Source of the DNA: Allochromatium tepidum
GTDB taxonomy: Bacteria > Pseudomonadota > Gammaproteobacteria > Chromatiales > Chromatiaceae
DNA length: 64,000 nucleotides
Reading direction: 5' to 3'
Assembly (NCBI RefSeq): GCF_018409545.1
Contig: NZ_AP024563.1
Coordinates: forward strand, 1,318,755-1,382,754
Below, one piece after another: positions 1 through 8,177 of the stretch (position 1 is the stretch's first letter; each line of letters begins with the position of its first letter). Under the pieces are notes generated by a model, which was not told the origin of the DNA, did no database searches, and was given only the letters and a program-made list of their open reading frames with translations. The translations under genes and the position numbers were made by a program.

Positions 1-1
1 G

Positions 2-256
2 GGCAAGAAGCGCACCCTTTACCTTGATGGTCGGGTTCCGCTTGAACGAATTTCGGACAAGGGCAAGCGGGAGCAGTTTCATGAATGGATGAAGAAATCC
101 GCACACGAGGTCGGTGTAGACCCCAAGGTATTCGCCACGCTGGACGGAACGGTCTTTGAAGTTCGGCAGGGCTATAAGAGCAAGGATTCGAAGCGCCAAA
201 ACGCCGACATTGCCAGAACTCGTTCTAAAAGCTCTTCTTACGCCGGAGGATCGATA
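2..256 (+). CDS. Partial upstream frame, probable restriction-modification partner or N-terminal extension
   Basis: The frame is open from the left edge of the window and runs without a stop into the methyltransferase that follows. It encodes a charged, Lys/Arg-rich segment containing FHEWMKKSAHEV and DGTVFEVRQGYKSKDSKRQ. It could be the end of a restriction endonuclease fused to the methyltransferase, or a linker upstream of an internal methyltransferase start at 257. I do not recognise a catalytic motif in the visible 85 codons. The start lies outside the window, so the choice between fused and separate proteins cannot be settled here. Confidence 0.4.
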
Positions 257-1495
257 ATGAGTTCACTTCCAGCGCGAGAACAGCTTCGACAGCGAGCTGA
301 ATACACCTATAAATTCAATGCAAAGACTGGTAGACATGGCTGGCTCAGGCTAACTCCAGCCTATTCTTTGAAGATCGTCGAAGAATTAGTGGTTGGTCAC
401 GCCAACGCCCAGCGGGTATTGGACCCGTTTTGCGGGACTGGGACAACAGCGCTCTGTGCTGCGTATCATGGTCATGAAGGCGTAACTACTGAAATTAATC
501 CATTCCTCGTCTGGCTTGCGCAAGCTAAGGTCGCCCGCTACTCGCCGTCAAGTATCATGGCGACACGAGACGCCTGCACGCAGGCGCTCGAACTGGTTGC
601 CGACTGCGCCGTCGAGCCGGTATCCGCTCCGCCCATATTTAATATTGAACGTTGGTGGAGTGCAGACACACTGCAATTCCTCCGTCTACTCCGCGCAGCG
701 ATTGAGCATGTAACACAACCCGATACTGCCGCGCGCAACTTGTTACTGGTGGCGTTCTGTCGCACGTTGATCGAGCAGTCAAACGCAGCTTTCAATCATC
801 AGTCGATGTCCTTTAAGGCCGATGAAGAGCCTGCCCTCCTGTTCCCTATTGATCGAAGGGCAGCATTCGAGGAGGACGTTCGGTTTGTGCTAAGCGGCGC
901 TAGTGAGAATCCTGCGGGCTCGGCCTCGGTCGTTCTTGCGGACTCGCGCTGGCTGAGCGAGGCGCTTTGTGGGCCCTTCGACTTGATCGTAACATCGCCG
1001 CCCTACGCCAATCGCATGTCCTACATTCGCGAGTTGCGACCATACATGTACTGGCTGGGTTTTCTCCAGAACGGTAGAGACGCGGGCGAACTTGATTGGA
1101 CGGCCATCGGTGGAACTTGGGGAATCGCAACAAGTCGGCTAACCGATTGGGAACGCCCAGAGTCACAGTTCATCAGCGAACATCTTACGGATGCCCTTCA
1201 CGCTATTTCGCATGCCGATAACAAGAACGGGGTATTGCTTGCCAAATATGTCGCTAAATACTTCGATGACATGTGGCTCCATTTTTCTACACTGCCAGAA
1301 CTACTCACGTCCGGCGCCGAGCTGCACTACATCGTTGGCAACTCGACTTTCTATGGCACACTTGTTTCGACTGAGCGTCTTTACGCGGAAATGCTGTCCG
1401 CATTGGGATTCTCGCGAGTTGAATGCCGGCCCATTCGCAAGCGGAATTCCAATAAGCAACTCGTCGAGTTCGATGTCGTGGCCCAATGGAAGTAA
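257..1495 (+). CDS. Site-specific DNA methyltransferase (N4-cytosine/N6-adenine type)
   Basis: Predicted to transfer a methyl group from S-adenosylmethionine to DNA bases. The SAM-binding motif I is visible as DPFCGTGTT, about 55 residues after the chosen start. The catalytic motif IV is TSPPYANRMSYIRE, about 190 residues further on, as in amino-methyltransferases of the SPPY type. The N-terminal stretch YKFNAKTGRHGWLRLTPAYS is typical of this family. I chose ATG 257 because GGAGGA lies 7 bases before it. The same frame is open upstream, so a longer fusion is possible. The gene ends 1 base before an attC-like hairpin and lies upstream of smg, where dprA is usually found, so I infer an acquired methylation or restriction-modification gene. 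Base composition looks less GC-rich than the neighbouring smg and topA. Confidence 0.8.
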   Translation: MSSLPAREQLRQRAEYTYKFNAKTGRHGWLRLTPAYSLKIVEELVVGHANAQRVLDPFCGTGTTALCAAYHGHEGVTTEINPFLVWLAQAKVARYSPSSIMATRDACTQALELVADCAVEPVSAPPIFNIERWWSADTLQFLRLLRAAIEHVTQPDTAARNLLLVAFCRTLIEQSNAAFNHQSMSFKADEEPALLFPIDRRAAFEEDVRFVLSGASENPAGSASVVLADSRWLSEALCGPFDLIVTSPPYANRMSYIRELRPYMYWLGFLQNGRDAGELDWTAIGGTWGIATSRLTDWERPESQFISEHLTDALHAISHADNKNGVLLAKYVAKYFDDMWLHFSTLPELLTSGAELHYIVGNSTFYGTLVSTERLYAEMLSALGFSRVECRPIRKRNSNKQLVEFDVVAQWK

Positions 1496-1496
1496 C

Positions 1497-1559
1497 GGCT
1501 AACAACCGGTTGCAGCGGACGGGCCGCTGCGCGGCCCGCCGCTGAACCGGAGCGTTGAC
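1497..1559 (+). other. attC-like recombination site (integron cassette end)
   Basis: Directly after the methyltransferase stop there is GGCTAAC at 1497, a long GC-rich imperfect hairpin, and GTTGAC at 1554-1559. Nested arms CGGTT, CAGCGG and CGGGCCGC pair with GCGGCCCG, CCGCTG and AACCG, leaving single unpaired G and A bases in the left arm. Such asymmetric extrahelical bases are a hallmark of attC hairpins. The outer core sites keep AAC/GTT but deviate from the RYYYAAC/GTTRRRY consensus. It could instead act as a terminator, although no T-tract follows. Confidence 0.55.
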
Positions 1560-1579
1560 ACCATCCATCGAGATTGCCG

Positions 1580-2056
1580 ATGAACGAGAACATGATCGAT
1601 GTATTGATCTATCTGTACGAGAATTACATGGATGGCGAGGAGCAGCCACCCGTCGAACAGAGCGATCTCGAGGACGAACTGAGCCAGGCCGGTTTCTCCC
1701 AGGGTGAGATCGACAAGGCGCTGCGCTGGCTCGACGAGCTGGCGCTCGGGGTCGAGGCGGCCCACGAGCATGGTCCCGTCGGCGGCTCGATCCGCGTCTA
1801 CAGCGAACGCGAATGTGAAAAGCTCGATCTGGAGGCGCGCGGCATGCTCATGTCGCTGGAACACAGCGGTATCCTCGATCCGCTCAGCCGCGAGCTGGTG
1901 ATCGACCGGCTGCTGGCGATCGACCATCCGCAGGTGCTGGTCGAGGAGGTCAAGTGGGTCGCGCTCCTGGTGCTCATGAACCGCCCAGGTTGCGAGGACG
2001 CCTTCGACCAGCTCGAAGAGATGCTCTACGCCGACGAGCCGGTCTATCTGCACTGA
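1580..2056 (+). CDS. smg: Smg family protein (DUF494)
   Basis: A 158-residue acidic protein of the Smg/DUF494 family, which in gammaproteobacteria usually sits in a dprA-smg-topA order. Its molecular role is not established. The start MNENMIDVLIYLYENYM and the family features DLEDELSQAGFSQGEIDKALRWL and the C-terminal EEVKWVALLVLMNRPGCED are clear. ATG 1580 is preferred over an upstream TTG at 1574. The gene lies 48 bases before topA on the same strand and probably shares its transcript. The usual upstream neighbour dprA is not in the window; a methyltransferase with an attC-like end takes its place. Confidence 0.9.
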   Translation: MNENMIDVLIYLYENYMDGEEQPPVEQSDLEDELSQAGFSQGEIDKALRWLDELALGVEAAHEHGPVGGSIRVYSERECEKLDLEARGMLMSLEHSGILDPLSRELVIDRLLAIDHPQVLVEEVKWVALLVLMNRPGCEDAFDQLEEMLYADEPVYLH

Positions 2057-2103
2057 ACGTCCGAACATTCACCATCCAAGTACAGGCCATCAGTCCGTCC
2101 CGC

Positions 2104-4413
2104 ATGAATCTCGTCATCGTCGAATCCCCCGCCAAGGCCAAGACCATCAAGAAGTACCTCGGACCCAGCTTCGAGGTCGTCGCCTCCTATGGCCATGTGC
2201 GCGATCTGGTGCCCAAGGAGGGCGCGGTCGATCCGGATCACGGCTTCGCGATGAAGTATCAGATCATCGAGCGCAACGAGAAGCACGTCCAGTCGATCGC
2301 CAAGAAGCTCAAGGACTGCGAGGCGCTCTATCTGGCCACCGACCCCGATCGCGAGGGTGAGGCCATCTCCTGGCACATCCACGAGCTGCTCAAGAGCCGG
2401 CGTCAGCTCGGCGACAAGCCGGTGCATCGCGTGGTCTTCAACGAGATCACCAAGCGCGCGGTCCAGGACGCCATCGCCAATCCGCGCGGGATCTCCTATG
2501 ACCTGGTCAACGCCCAGCAGGCGCGCCGGGCACTCGACTATCTGGTCGGCTTCAATCTCTCGCCGCTGCTGTGGAAGAAGATCCGGCGCGGACTCTCGGC
2601 CGGACGGGTGCAGAGTCCGGCACTGCGCCTGATCTGCGAGCGCGAGACCGAGATCGAGGCCTTCGTCCGGCGCGAGTACTGGACCATCGAGGCCGATACG
2701 GCCAAGGATGAACGCGCCTTCATCGCCCGACTCACCACCTTCGGCGGCGAGAAGGTCGAGCAGTTCACGATCACCGACGAGGCGCGCGCCACCGAGGTCA
2801 GGATTGCGCTGGAGAGCGCCGCCGGCGGAAAGCTCAGGGTCGAGCAGGTCGAGCGCAAGCAGCGCAAGCGCCAGCCGGCCCCGCCCTTCATCACCTCCAC
2901 GCTCCAGCAGGAAGCGGCGCGCAAGCTCGGTTTCACCGCCCAGCACACCATGCGCGTTGCCCAGCAGCTCTACGAGGGCGTGGACGTCGGTTCGGGCGCG
3001 GTCGGTCTCATCACCTACATGCGTACCGACTCGGTGAATCTGGCCCAGGAGGCCATCGCCGAGATCCGCGCCTATGTCGTCGAGCGCTATGGCGAAGCGG
3101 ATCTGCCGGACGCGCCGCGCCTATTCAAGACCAAGGCCAAGAACGCCCAGGAGGCCCACGAGGCGATCCGTCCGACCTCGATCCGGCGCGAGCCGTCGGC
3201 GGTCAAGGCCCATCTCACGGTCGAGCAGTTCAAGCTCTACGATCTGATCTGGAAGCGCACGCTCGCCTGTCAGATGGCCCATGCGCTCATCAACCAGGTC
3301 GCGGTCGACCTGAGCGCCGGCGCGGGCAACATCCTGCGCGCCACCGGCTCGATGGTGGTCGATCCCGGCTTCATGCGCGTCTATGTGGAAGGACGCGACG
3401 ACGCCAAGGGCGCCGCCGACGACGACGAGGACCGGATGCTCCCCGAAATGAAGGTCGGCGAGCTGGTCGACCTGATCGCCATCCGCCCCGAGCAGCATTT
3501 CACCGAGCCGCCGCCGCGCTACAGCGAGGCCACGCTCGTCAAGGCGCTCGAAGAATTCGGCATCGGCCGGCCCTCGACCTATGCCTCGATCATCTCCACG
3601 CTCCAGGATCGCGAATATGTGATCCTGGACAAGAAGCGCTTCGTGCCGACCGACGTCGGGCGCGTGGTCAACCGCTTCCTGACCGAGTATTTCACCTCTT
3701 ACGTCGACTACGACTTCACGGCGCGTCTGGAGGACGATCTGGATGCCGTCTCGCGCGGGGAGGAAGAGTGGGTTCCGTTGCTGGAGCGTTTCTGGCGCCC
3801 GTTCAAGGATCTGGTCGACCACACCCAGGAGCACGTCAAGCGCAGCGACGTGACCCAGGAGCGCATCGAGGAGACCTGTCCCAAATGCGGCGGTCCGCTC
3901 GCCATCCGGCTCGGGCGCAACGGGCGCTTCATCGGCTGCACCCAGTATCCCGAGTGCGACTACACCCGCGATCTCGACCCGAACAAGGCCGAACGCGAGG
4001 CGCCCGAGGTCGTCGAGGGCCGCTCCTGTCCGCTGTGCGGCTCGGCGCTGGAGATCAAGCGCGGACGCTACGGCAAGTTCATCGGTTGCAGCGCCTATCC
4101 GACCTGCAAGCACATCGAGCCGCTCGACAAACCCGAGGATACGGGCGTCATCTGTCCGAAGTGCAACAAGGGCACGCTCCAGAAGAAGAAATCGCGGCGC
4201 GGCAAGGTGTTCTATTCCTGCTCGACCTATCCCAAGTGCGACTATGCGCTCTGGGACGAGCCGCTCGCCGAACCCTGTCCGAGTTGCGGCTGGCCGGTGC
4301 TGACGCTCAAGATCACCAAGACCCAGGGTGCGGCCAAGGTCTGTCCGCAGAAGGAATGCGGCTATCGTGCGCCGGTCGAGGAGACGGACGCCGATTCGGG
4401 CACGGCGAACTGA
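2104..4413 (+). CDS. topA: DNA topoisomerase I
   Basis: Type IA topoisomerase that relaxes negative supercoils in the cytoplasm. The 769-residue protein begins with the TOPRIM domain (MNLVIVESPAKAKTIKKYLG; acidic ATDPDREGEAI near residue 80). It contains the active-site tyrosine in LITYMRTDSVN near residue 303. The C-terminus has successive four-cysteine zinc ribbons (CPKCGG...CTQYPEC, CPLCGS...CSAYPTC, CPKCNKG...CSTYPKC), then a degenerate CPSCGW unit. Length and domain order fit the gammaproteobacterial enzyme. ATG 2104 matches the family start; the same frame is open upstream to 1954, inside smg, which I treat as unused. Confidence 0.97.
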   Translation: MNLVIVESPAKAKTIKKYLGPSFEVVASYGHVRDLVPKEGAVDPDHGFAMKYQIIERNEKHVQSIAKKLKDCEALYLATDPDREGEAISWHIHELLKSRRQLGDKPVHRVVFNEITKRAVQDAIANPRGISYDLVNAQQARRALDYLVGFNLSPLLWKKIRRGLSAGRVQSPALRLICERETEIEAFVRREYWTIEADTAKDERAFIARLTTFGGEKVEQFTITDEARATEVRIALESAAGGKLRVEQVERKQRKRQPAPPFITSTLQQEAARKLGFTAQHTMRVAQQLYEGVDVGSGAVGLITYMRTDSVNLAQEAIAEIRAYVVERYGEADLPDAPRLFKTKAKNAQEAHEAIRPTSIRREPSAVKAHLTVEQFKLYDLIWKRTLACQMAHALINQVAVDLSAGAGNILRATGSMVVDPGFMRVYVEGRDDAKGAADDDEDRMLPEMKVGELVDLIAIRPEQHFTEPPPRYSEATLVKALEEFGIGRPSTYASIISTLQDREYVILDKKRFVPTDVGRVVNRFLTEYFTSYVDYDFTARLEDDLDAVSRGEEEWVPLLERFWRPFKDLVDHTQEHVKRSDVTQERIEETCPKCGGPLAIRLGRNGRFIGCTQYPECDYTRDLDPNKAEREAPEVVEGRSCPLCGSALEIKRGRYGKFIGCSAYPTCKHIEPLDKPEDTGVICPKCNKGTLQKKKSRRGKVFYSCSTYPKCDYALWDEPLAEPCPSCGWPVLTLKITKTQGAAKVCPQKECGYRAPVEETDADSGTAN

Positions 4414-4453
4414 GGCTCGAGCGTGCGCCGCCCACCTGATGGCGGGCGCCGGC

Positions 4454-5949
4454 TCAGCGATGCTGACGACTCTGGGCCAGGGTCAGTCCCAGGTTCGCCT
4501 GCTGGACGAAATGCTTGAAGTCCTCGAAGCTGTCGGGGTCGAGCGGGCGCCGGCTCAGGCCGCGGTCGGCCAGGAAGAGTCCGATACTCCGCTGACTGAT
4601 GATGATGGGCGCGACCATGAAGGGCACGATACCCATGATCGTCACCAGACCATCGGGGATGAGTCGCGGATCGCGCTCACGTTCGTCCGGCGTCACCAGA
4701 CGCGGAAGCTTGCGATCCAAGGTCTCGAACAGGATGTTTGTTCCGGTCGTCGGGCGCGCGAACTGGAAGGCCGCGATCGCCGTCTCGTCCGGCAGGCCGA
4801 GTGCGTGCTTGGCCTTGAGGCCGCGCCTGTCCGGCGTCATCAGGGCGAAGACCACGCGGTCCATCCCCACACCGCGATAGAGCCCCTCCAGAACCAGCTC
4901 CATGATGACGTTGAAGTCACAGCGCGCACTCTCGATGGCCGAGTTGAGTTCGCGCAGGATGCTCAGTTGCAGCCTGGAATCGGGGACCGGATGGGGCGGG
5001 GGCTGTGTCTCGCCGACCGGCGCGGCGTCCGGTTCGGTGGGCAGCGCATCGAGCAGACCGAGATACTCCTCGGGCAACGGGATCAGTCTGGCGGCGGACG
5101 CGGCGCCGCAGTCGTTGGCCATGCCGAAGGCGGCGGCGGCCTTGTCCTGGAGCAGCGTGCGGGCGTCGATCTCGGGAATGTCGACCAGCCGTGCGGCACG
5201 GCGGACCAGGCGATCCATCTCCTCTGAACGCCAGCCGTGCTCCTCGGCGCAGCGGGCGATCTGATGGCCCAGCATGACGGTCTGGATGCGCGGATCCTGG
5301 CGTGTCGGGTGGTCGATCGCCTCCTTCAGCAGATCGGTCAGACGCCACTCGTGGACCAGACGGCGACTGAGCTGGCTCAGACGAAATCCCAGCACCCGCT
5401 CCTGCGCGGTCTCCATGGTGATGCCCGGTTGCTTGGCCAGCTGCTCCACACGCTCGCAGTGCTCGTTGCCGAAGCACCAGAAGGCCAGCTCGCCGATGCG
5501 GTACAGCAGCGTGGCGATGAAAACCTCTTCGGGCGATTTATCACCTCGCTCAGCCGCCAGGGCGTGGCCTGGGTCGCGGCATGCATGGCATGGGCCAGTT
5601 CGCGTTCCAGACGCGCCTTCGCCGGTCCCTGGAGCAGGGTGTCGACCAGGGTCAGGGTCAGGCACATGTCCCGCACGGCATCGAAGCCGAGCACGATCAC
5701 GGCGCGCGTGACGGTGCTGATGGCCGTGGTGCTCGGGTTGTAGGCGATCGAGTTGGCCAGCTTCAGCAGGCGGGCGGTCAGCGAGGCGTCCTGCAGGACG
5801 ACGCTCGCCAGCGCCGAGGCCGGCGCCAGATCGTCTTCGGCGATCGAGAGGATGTGATGCACGGTCTGCTCGAAGATCGGCATCTTCTGATCACGAATGA
5901 CCTCGAGCCAGGCTTCCAAACCGCTTTTTTGGGATGGGTTGATACTCAA
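4454..5949 (-). pseudogene. HDOD-GAF signalling protein, frameshifted
   Basis: The N-terminal part, read from the 5949 side, is an HDOD domain (MPIFEQTVHHILSIAEDDL, then DASLTARLLKLANSIAYNPS and ITVLGF-like TRAVIVLGFDAVRDM). It breaks off near 5555-5572. The next frame continues the same domain (GDKSPEEVFIATLLYRIGELAFWCFG) and then has a GAF-like C-terminal half ending SRQHR. HDOD proteins are regulatory scaffolds related to HD phosphohydrolases and often work with cyclic-di-GMP circuits. One missing base in the GCC-ACG-CCC stretch would join the frames, so this is either a real single-base inactivation or a sequence error. The start is uncertain: TTG 5949 or ATG 5883. Confidence 0.75.
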
Positions 5950-6099
5950 GTGTGTACTAGCTCGATGAGGTCGTTGATACGCGCGTGGGGGAATCCATTC
6001 TAGACCAAGTCGAACCGAGCGGTAGACGACCCGATCGGGATCCGGACACACACCGCCATCGACCGGCGTGTCGGTCGTGACCCCACACCGGGCGCGTCA

Positions 6100-6735
6100 T
6101 CAGGGCATGATCTGGATCGGCGTGCCGTCCTTCACCAGGCTCCAGATCTCGTCCATATCGTCGTTCTGCACCGCGATGCAGCCCTGGGTCCAGTCGCGAC
6201 TGGCGTATTGCTGACGCATGCTCTCGGACTGGATGTAGTTGGGCAGGCCGTGGATCATGATCATGCCGCCCGGATTACTGTAGCCGAGCCGGCGGCTGAC
6301 GGCGCGATCCTTCTCGCTGGGATAGGAAATGTGGATCGATTTGTAGAAGTTGCTGTTGGGATTGCGCCAGTTGAGTTTGTAGCTGCCCTCGGGTGTGCGC
6401 TGGTCGCCCTCGCGATACTTGTGTCCGACCGGCGAGCCGCCGAGTGCGACGCGATATTGACGCACCACCTGGCCGCCGCTGAGCAGTTCGAGCCGACGCT
6501 GTGATTTCTTGACCACCACCTTGTCGACCGGCCCTGTGACCTTGGTCGTGGTCGGTGTTGGCGCCGTGGTGCAGCCATTCAGGCCGATGATTCCGGCCAG
6601 CGTCAAGGCCAGACCGAGGCCCGAGGCGGCGAAGCGGCCGGTTCGGGCGGCGGCGGGGCGGCGGTCGGCTTGGATGGAATCCGGCGTGGCTTCGGGAAGC
6701 GCGTTGGCTTGAGTGAGTGGCCTGTCGGCGTACAT
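6100..6735 (-). CDS. L,D-transpeptidase family lipoprotein (YkuD domain)
   Basis: A 211-residue envelope protein with a C-terminal YkuD catalytic domain. It has the invariant histidine in MIHGLPNYI and the cysteine signature DWTQGCIAV. Such enzymes make 3-3 cross-links in peptidoglycan or attach proteins to it. A hydrophobic segment (LALTLAGIIGLNGC) ending in a cysteine suggests a lipoprotein, although about 45 residues precede it, which is unusually long. An internal start nearer the signal segment is therefore possible. It is transcribed towards the HDOD gene with no shared operon partner evident. The alternative long frame reading up into rlmI is a shadow. Confidence 0.85.
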   Translation of the reverse strand: MYADRPLTQANALPEATPDSIQADRRPAAARTGRFAASGLGLALTLAGIIGLNGCTTAPTPTTTKVTGPVDKVVVKKSQRRLELLSGGQVVRQYRVALGGSPVGHKYREGDQRTPEGSYKLNWRNPNSNFYKSIHISYPSEKDRAVSRRLGYSNPGGMIMIHGLPNYIQSESMRQQYASRDWTQGCIAVQNDDMDEIWSLVKDGTPIQIMP

Positions 6736-6892
6736 GGTTCTGGATCTCTGGAAATGGCGTTCAAGGATTGGTCGAGTGGGCGGAGCGGCGCCGAAACGGG
6801 ATTTTAGTGAGCTTCTCGGCAAAAACCATCCCGCCCATGATGGAAGGCATATTCCGCGCCAAAATGAGACCGGCCGACTCCAGGGTGGTCCA

Positions 6893-8089
6893 TCAATACG
6901 CCGGCAGGGCGCGCAGGAACAGCGTCTTGAGATAGGCCGTCTCCTGGATCGCCGGATGGACCGGATGGTCCGGACCCTGCCGGCCGGTCTCCAGGAGTTG
7001 CAGCCGCCGTCCGGCGCGCTGCCCGGCCTGCTGCACCACGCGCTGGAAGCCGTCGCGTCCCATGTGGAAGGAACAGGACGAGGTGACGAGCAGCCCGCCG
7101 GGTTCCAGCAATTCGAGACCGAGCCGGTTGAGCCGCTGATAGGCGGCCGTGCCGTCCTTCTCGTCCTTGCGGCGCTTGATGAAGGCCGGCGGGTCGAGCA
7201 GCACGGTGTCGAAACGCCGGCCCTGATCGCGCAGTTCGCGCAGCACCTCGAAGGCATCGCCCTGGAGGGTGTGCATGCGCGCCGACAGGGCATTGCGCTC
7301 GGCATTGGCCTGGAGGCGCTCCAGAGCGTCGGCCGAGGTATCGACACAGGTCACGTCCGAGGCCCCGAGCGCGGCGGCACGCAGACCCCAGGCGCCGACA
7401 TAGCTACAGACATCCAGCACCCGCTCGCCGACGCCATAGCGGGCCAGACGTGCACGGTTCTCGGCCTGATCGAAGAACCAGCCGGTCTTCTGGCCCTGCG
7501 TCGGATCGATGGCGAACTCCAGTCCCTGCTCGGTCAGCACCCAGTCGCCGGACGGATCGCCCAGCACGCGCTCGACGCCCTGGTCCAATCCCTCCAGTTC
7601 GCGTACCGAGGTGTCGTTGCGCAGCACGATCTCGGTGGGGCGCAGCACCTGCTCCAATGCCGCCAGGATCTCGGCGCGCGCGCGTTCCATCCCGGCGGTG
7701 GTGATCTGGACGGCCAGCCGGTCGCCATAGCGATCGACGATCAGCCCCGGCAGTCCGTCGCTCTCGCCGAAGACGAGCCGGTAGAAGGGCGATGTGTAGA
7801 GGCGTTCGCGCAGGGCCAGCGCCTCGTGCAGACGCGCGAGCCAGAGCGCCGGACTCAGGGGATGCGACCGCTCGCGGCTGACGATCCGGGCACAGATCAG
7901 CGAGTGCGGATTGGCGTAGCCATGGCCGATCCAGCGTTCGCTCCGGCTCAGGATCTCGACCGGCTGACCGGGGGTGAGCGTCTTCAGTGGGGTGGCCTGG
8001 GTGTCGATCTCATTGCTGTAGATCCAGCAATGACCGGCGAGCAGGCGGCGTTCCTGGTCTTTGCGCAGGATGAGTGGCTGGGCGTGCAT
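6893..8089 (-). CDS. rlmI: 23S rRNA (cytosine-1962-C5)-methyltransferase-like, RlmI family
   Basis: A 398-residue SAM-dependent methyltransferase. The N-terminal PUA-like RNA-binding region covers roughly residues 1-75 (LILRKDQERRLLAGHCWIYS). The Rossmann methyltransferase domain follows, with QKTGWFFDQAENR, the SAM loop VLDVCSYVGAWGLRAA, the LLDPPAFIK catalytic box and the SSCSFHM cysteine motif. This set and order match RlmI/YccW, which methylates C1962 of 23S rRNA; the exact target is by family. The gene stands alone between the L,D-transpeptidase and the PPK2 kinase, both on the same strand but separated by about 90-160 bases. Confidence 0.92.
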   Translation of the reverse strand: MHAQPLILRKDQERRLLAGHCWIYSNEIDTQATPLKTLTPGQPVEILSRSERWIGHGYANPHSLICARIVSRERSHPLSPALWLARLHEALALRERLYTSPFYRLVFGESDGLPGLIVDRYGDRLAVQITTAGMERARAEILAALEQVLRPTEIVLRNDTSVRELEGLDQGVERVLGDPSGDWVLTEQGLEFAIDPTQGQKTGWFFDQAENRARLARYGVGERVLDVCSYVGAWGLRAAALGASDVTCVDTSADALERLQANAERNALSARMHTLQGDAFEVLRELRDQGRRFDTVLLDPPAFIKRRKDEKDGTAAYQRLNRLGLELLEPGGLLVTSSCSFHMGRDGFQRVVQQAGQRAGRRLQLLETGRQGPDHPVHPAIQETAYLKTLFLRALPAY

Positions 8090-8177
8090 GATGGGCGTCT
8101 CGATCCGATAGCGGGAGTTCGTCGTTGGCCGCCAAGACTAGCACCGAATGTCGGCGGCCCGAAGACCTTCGGATGCC

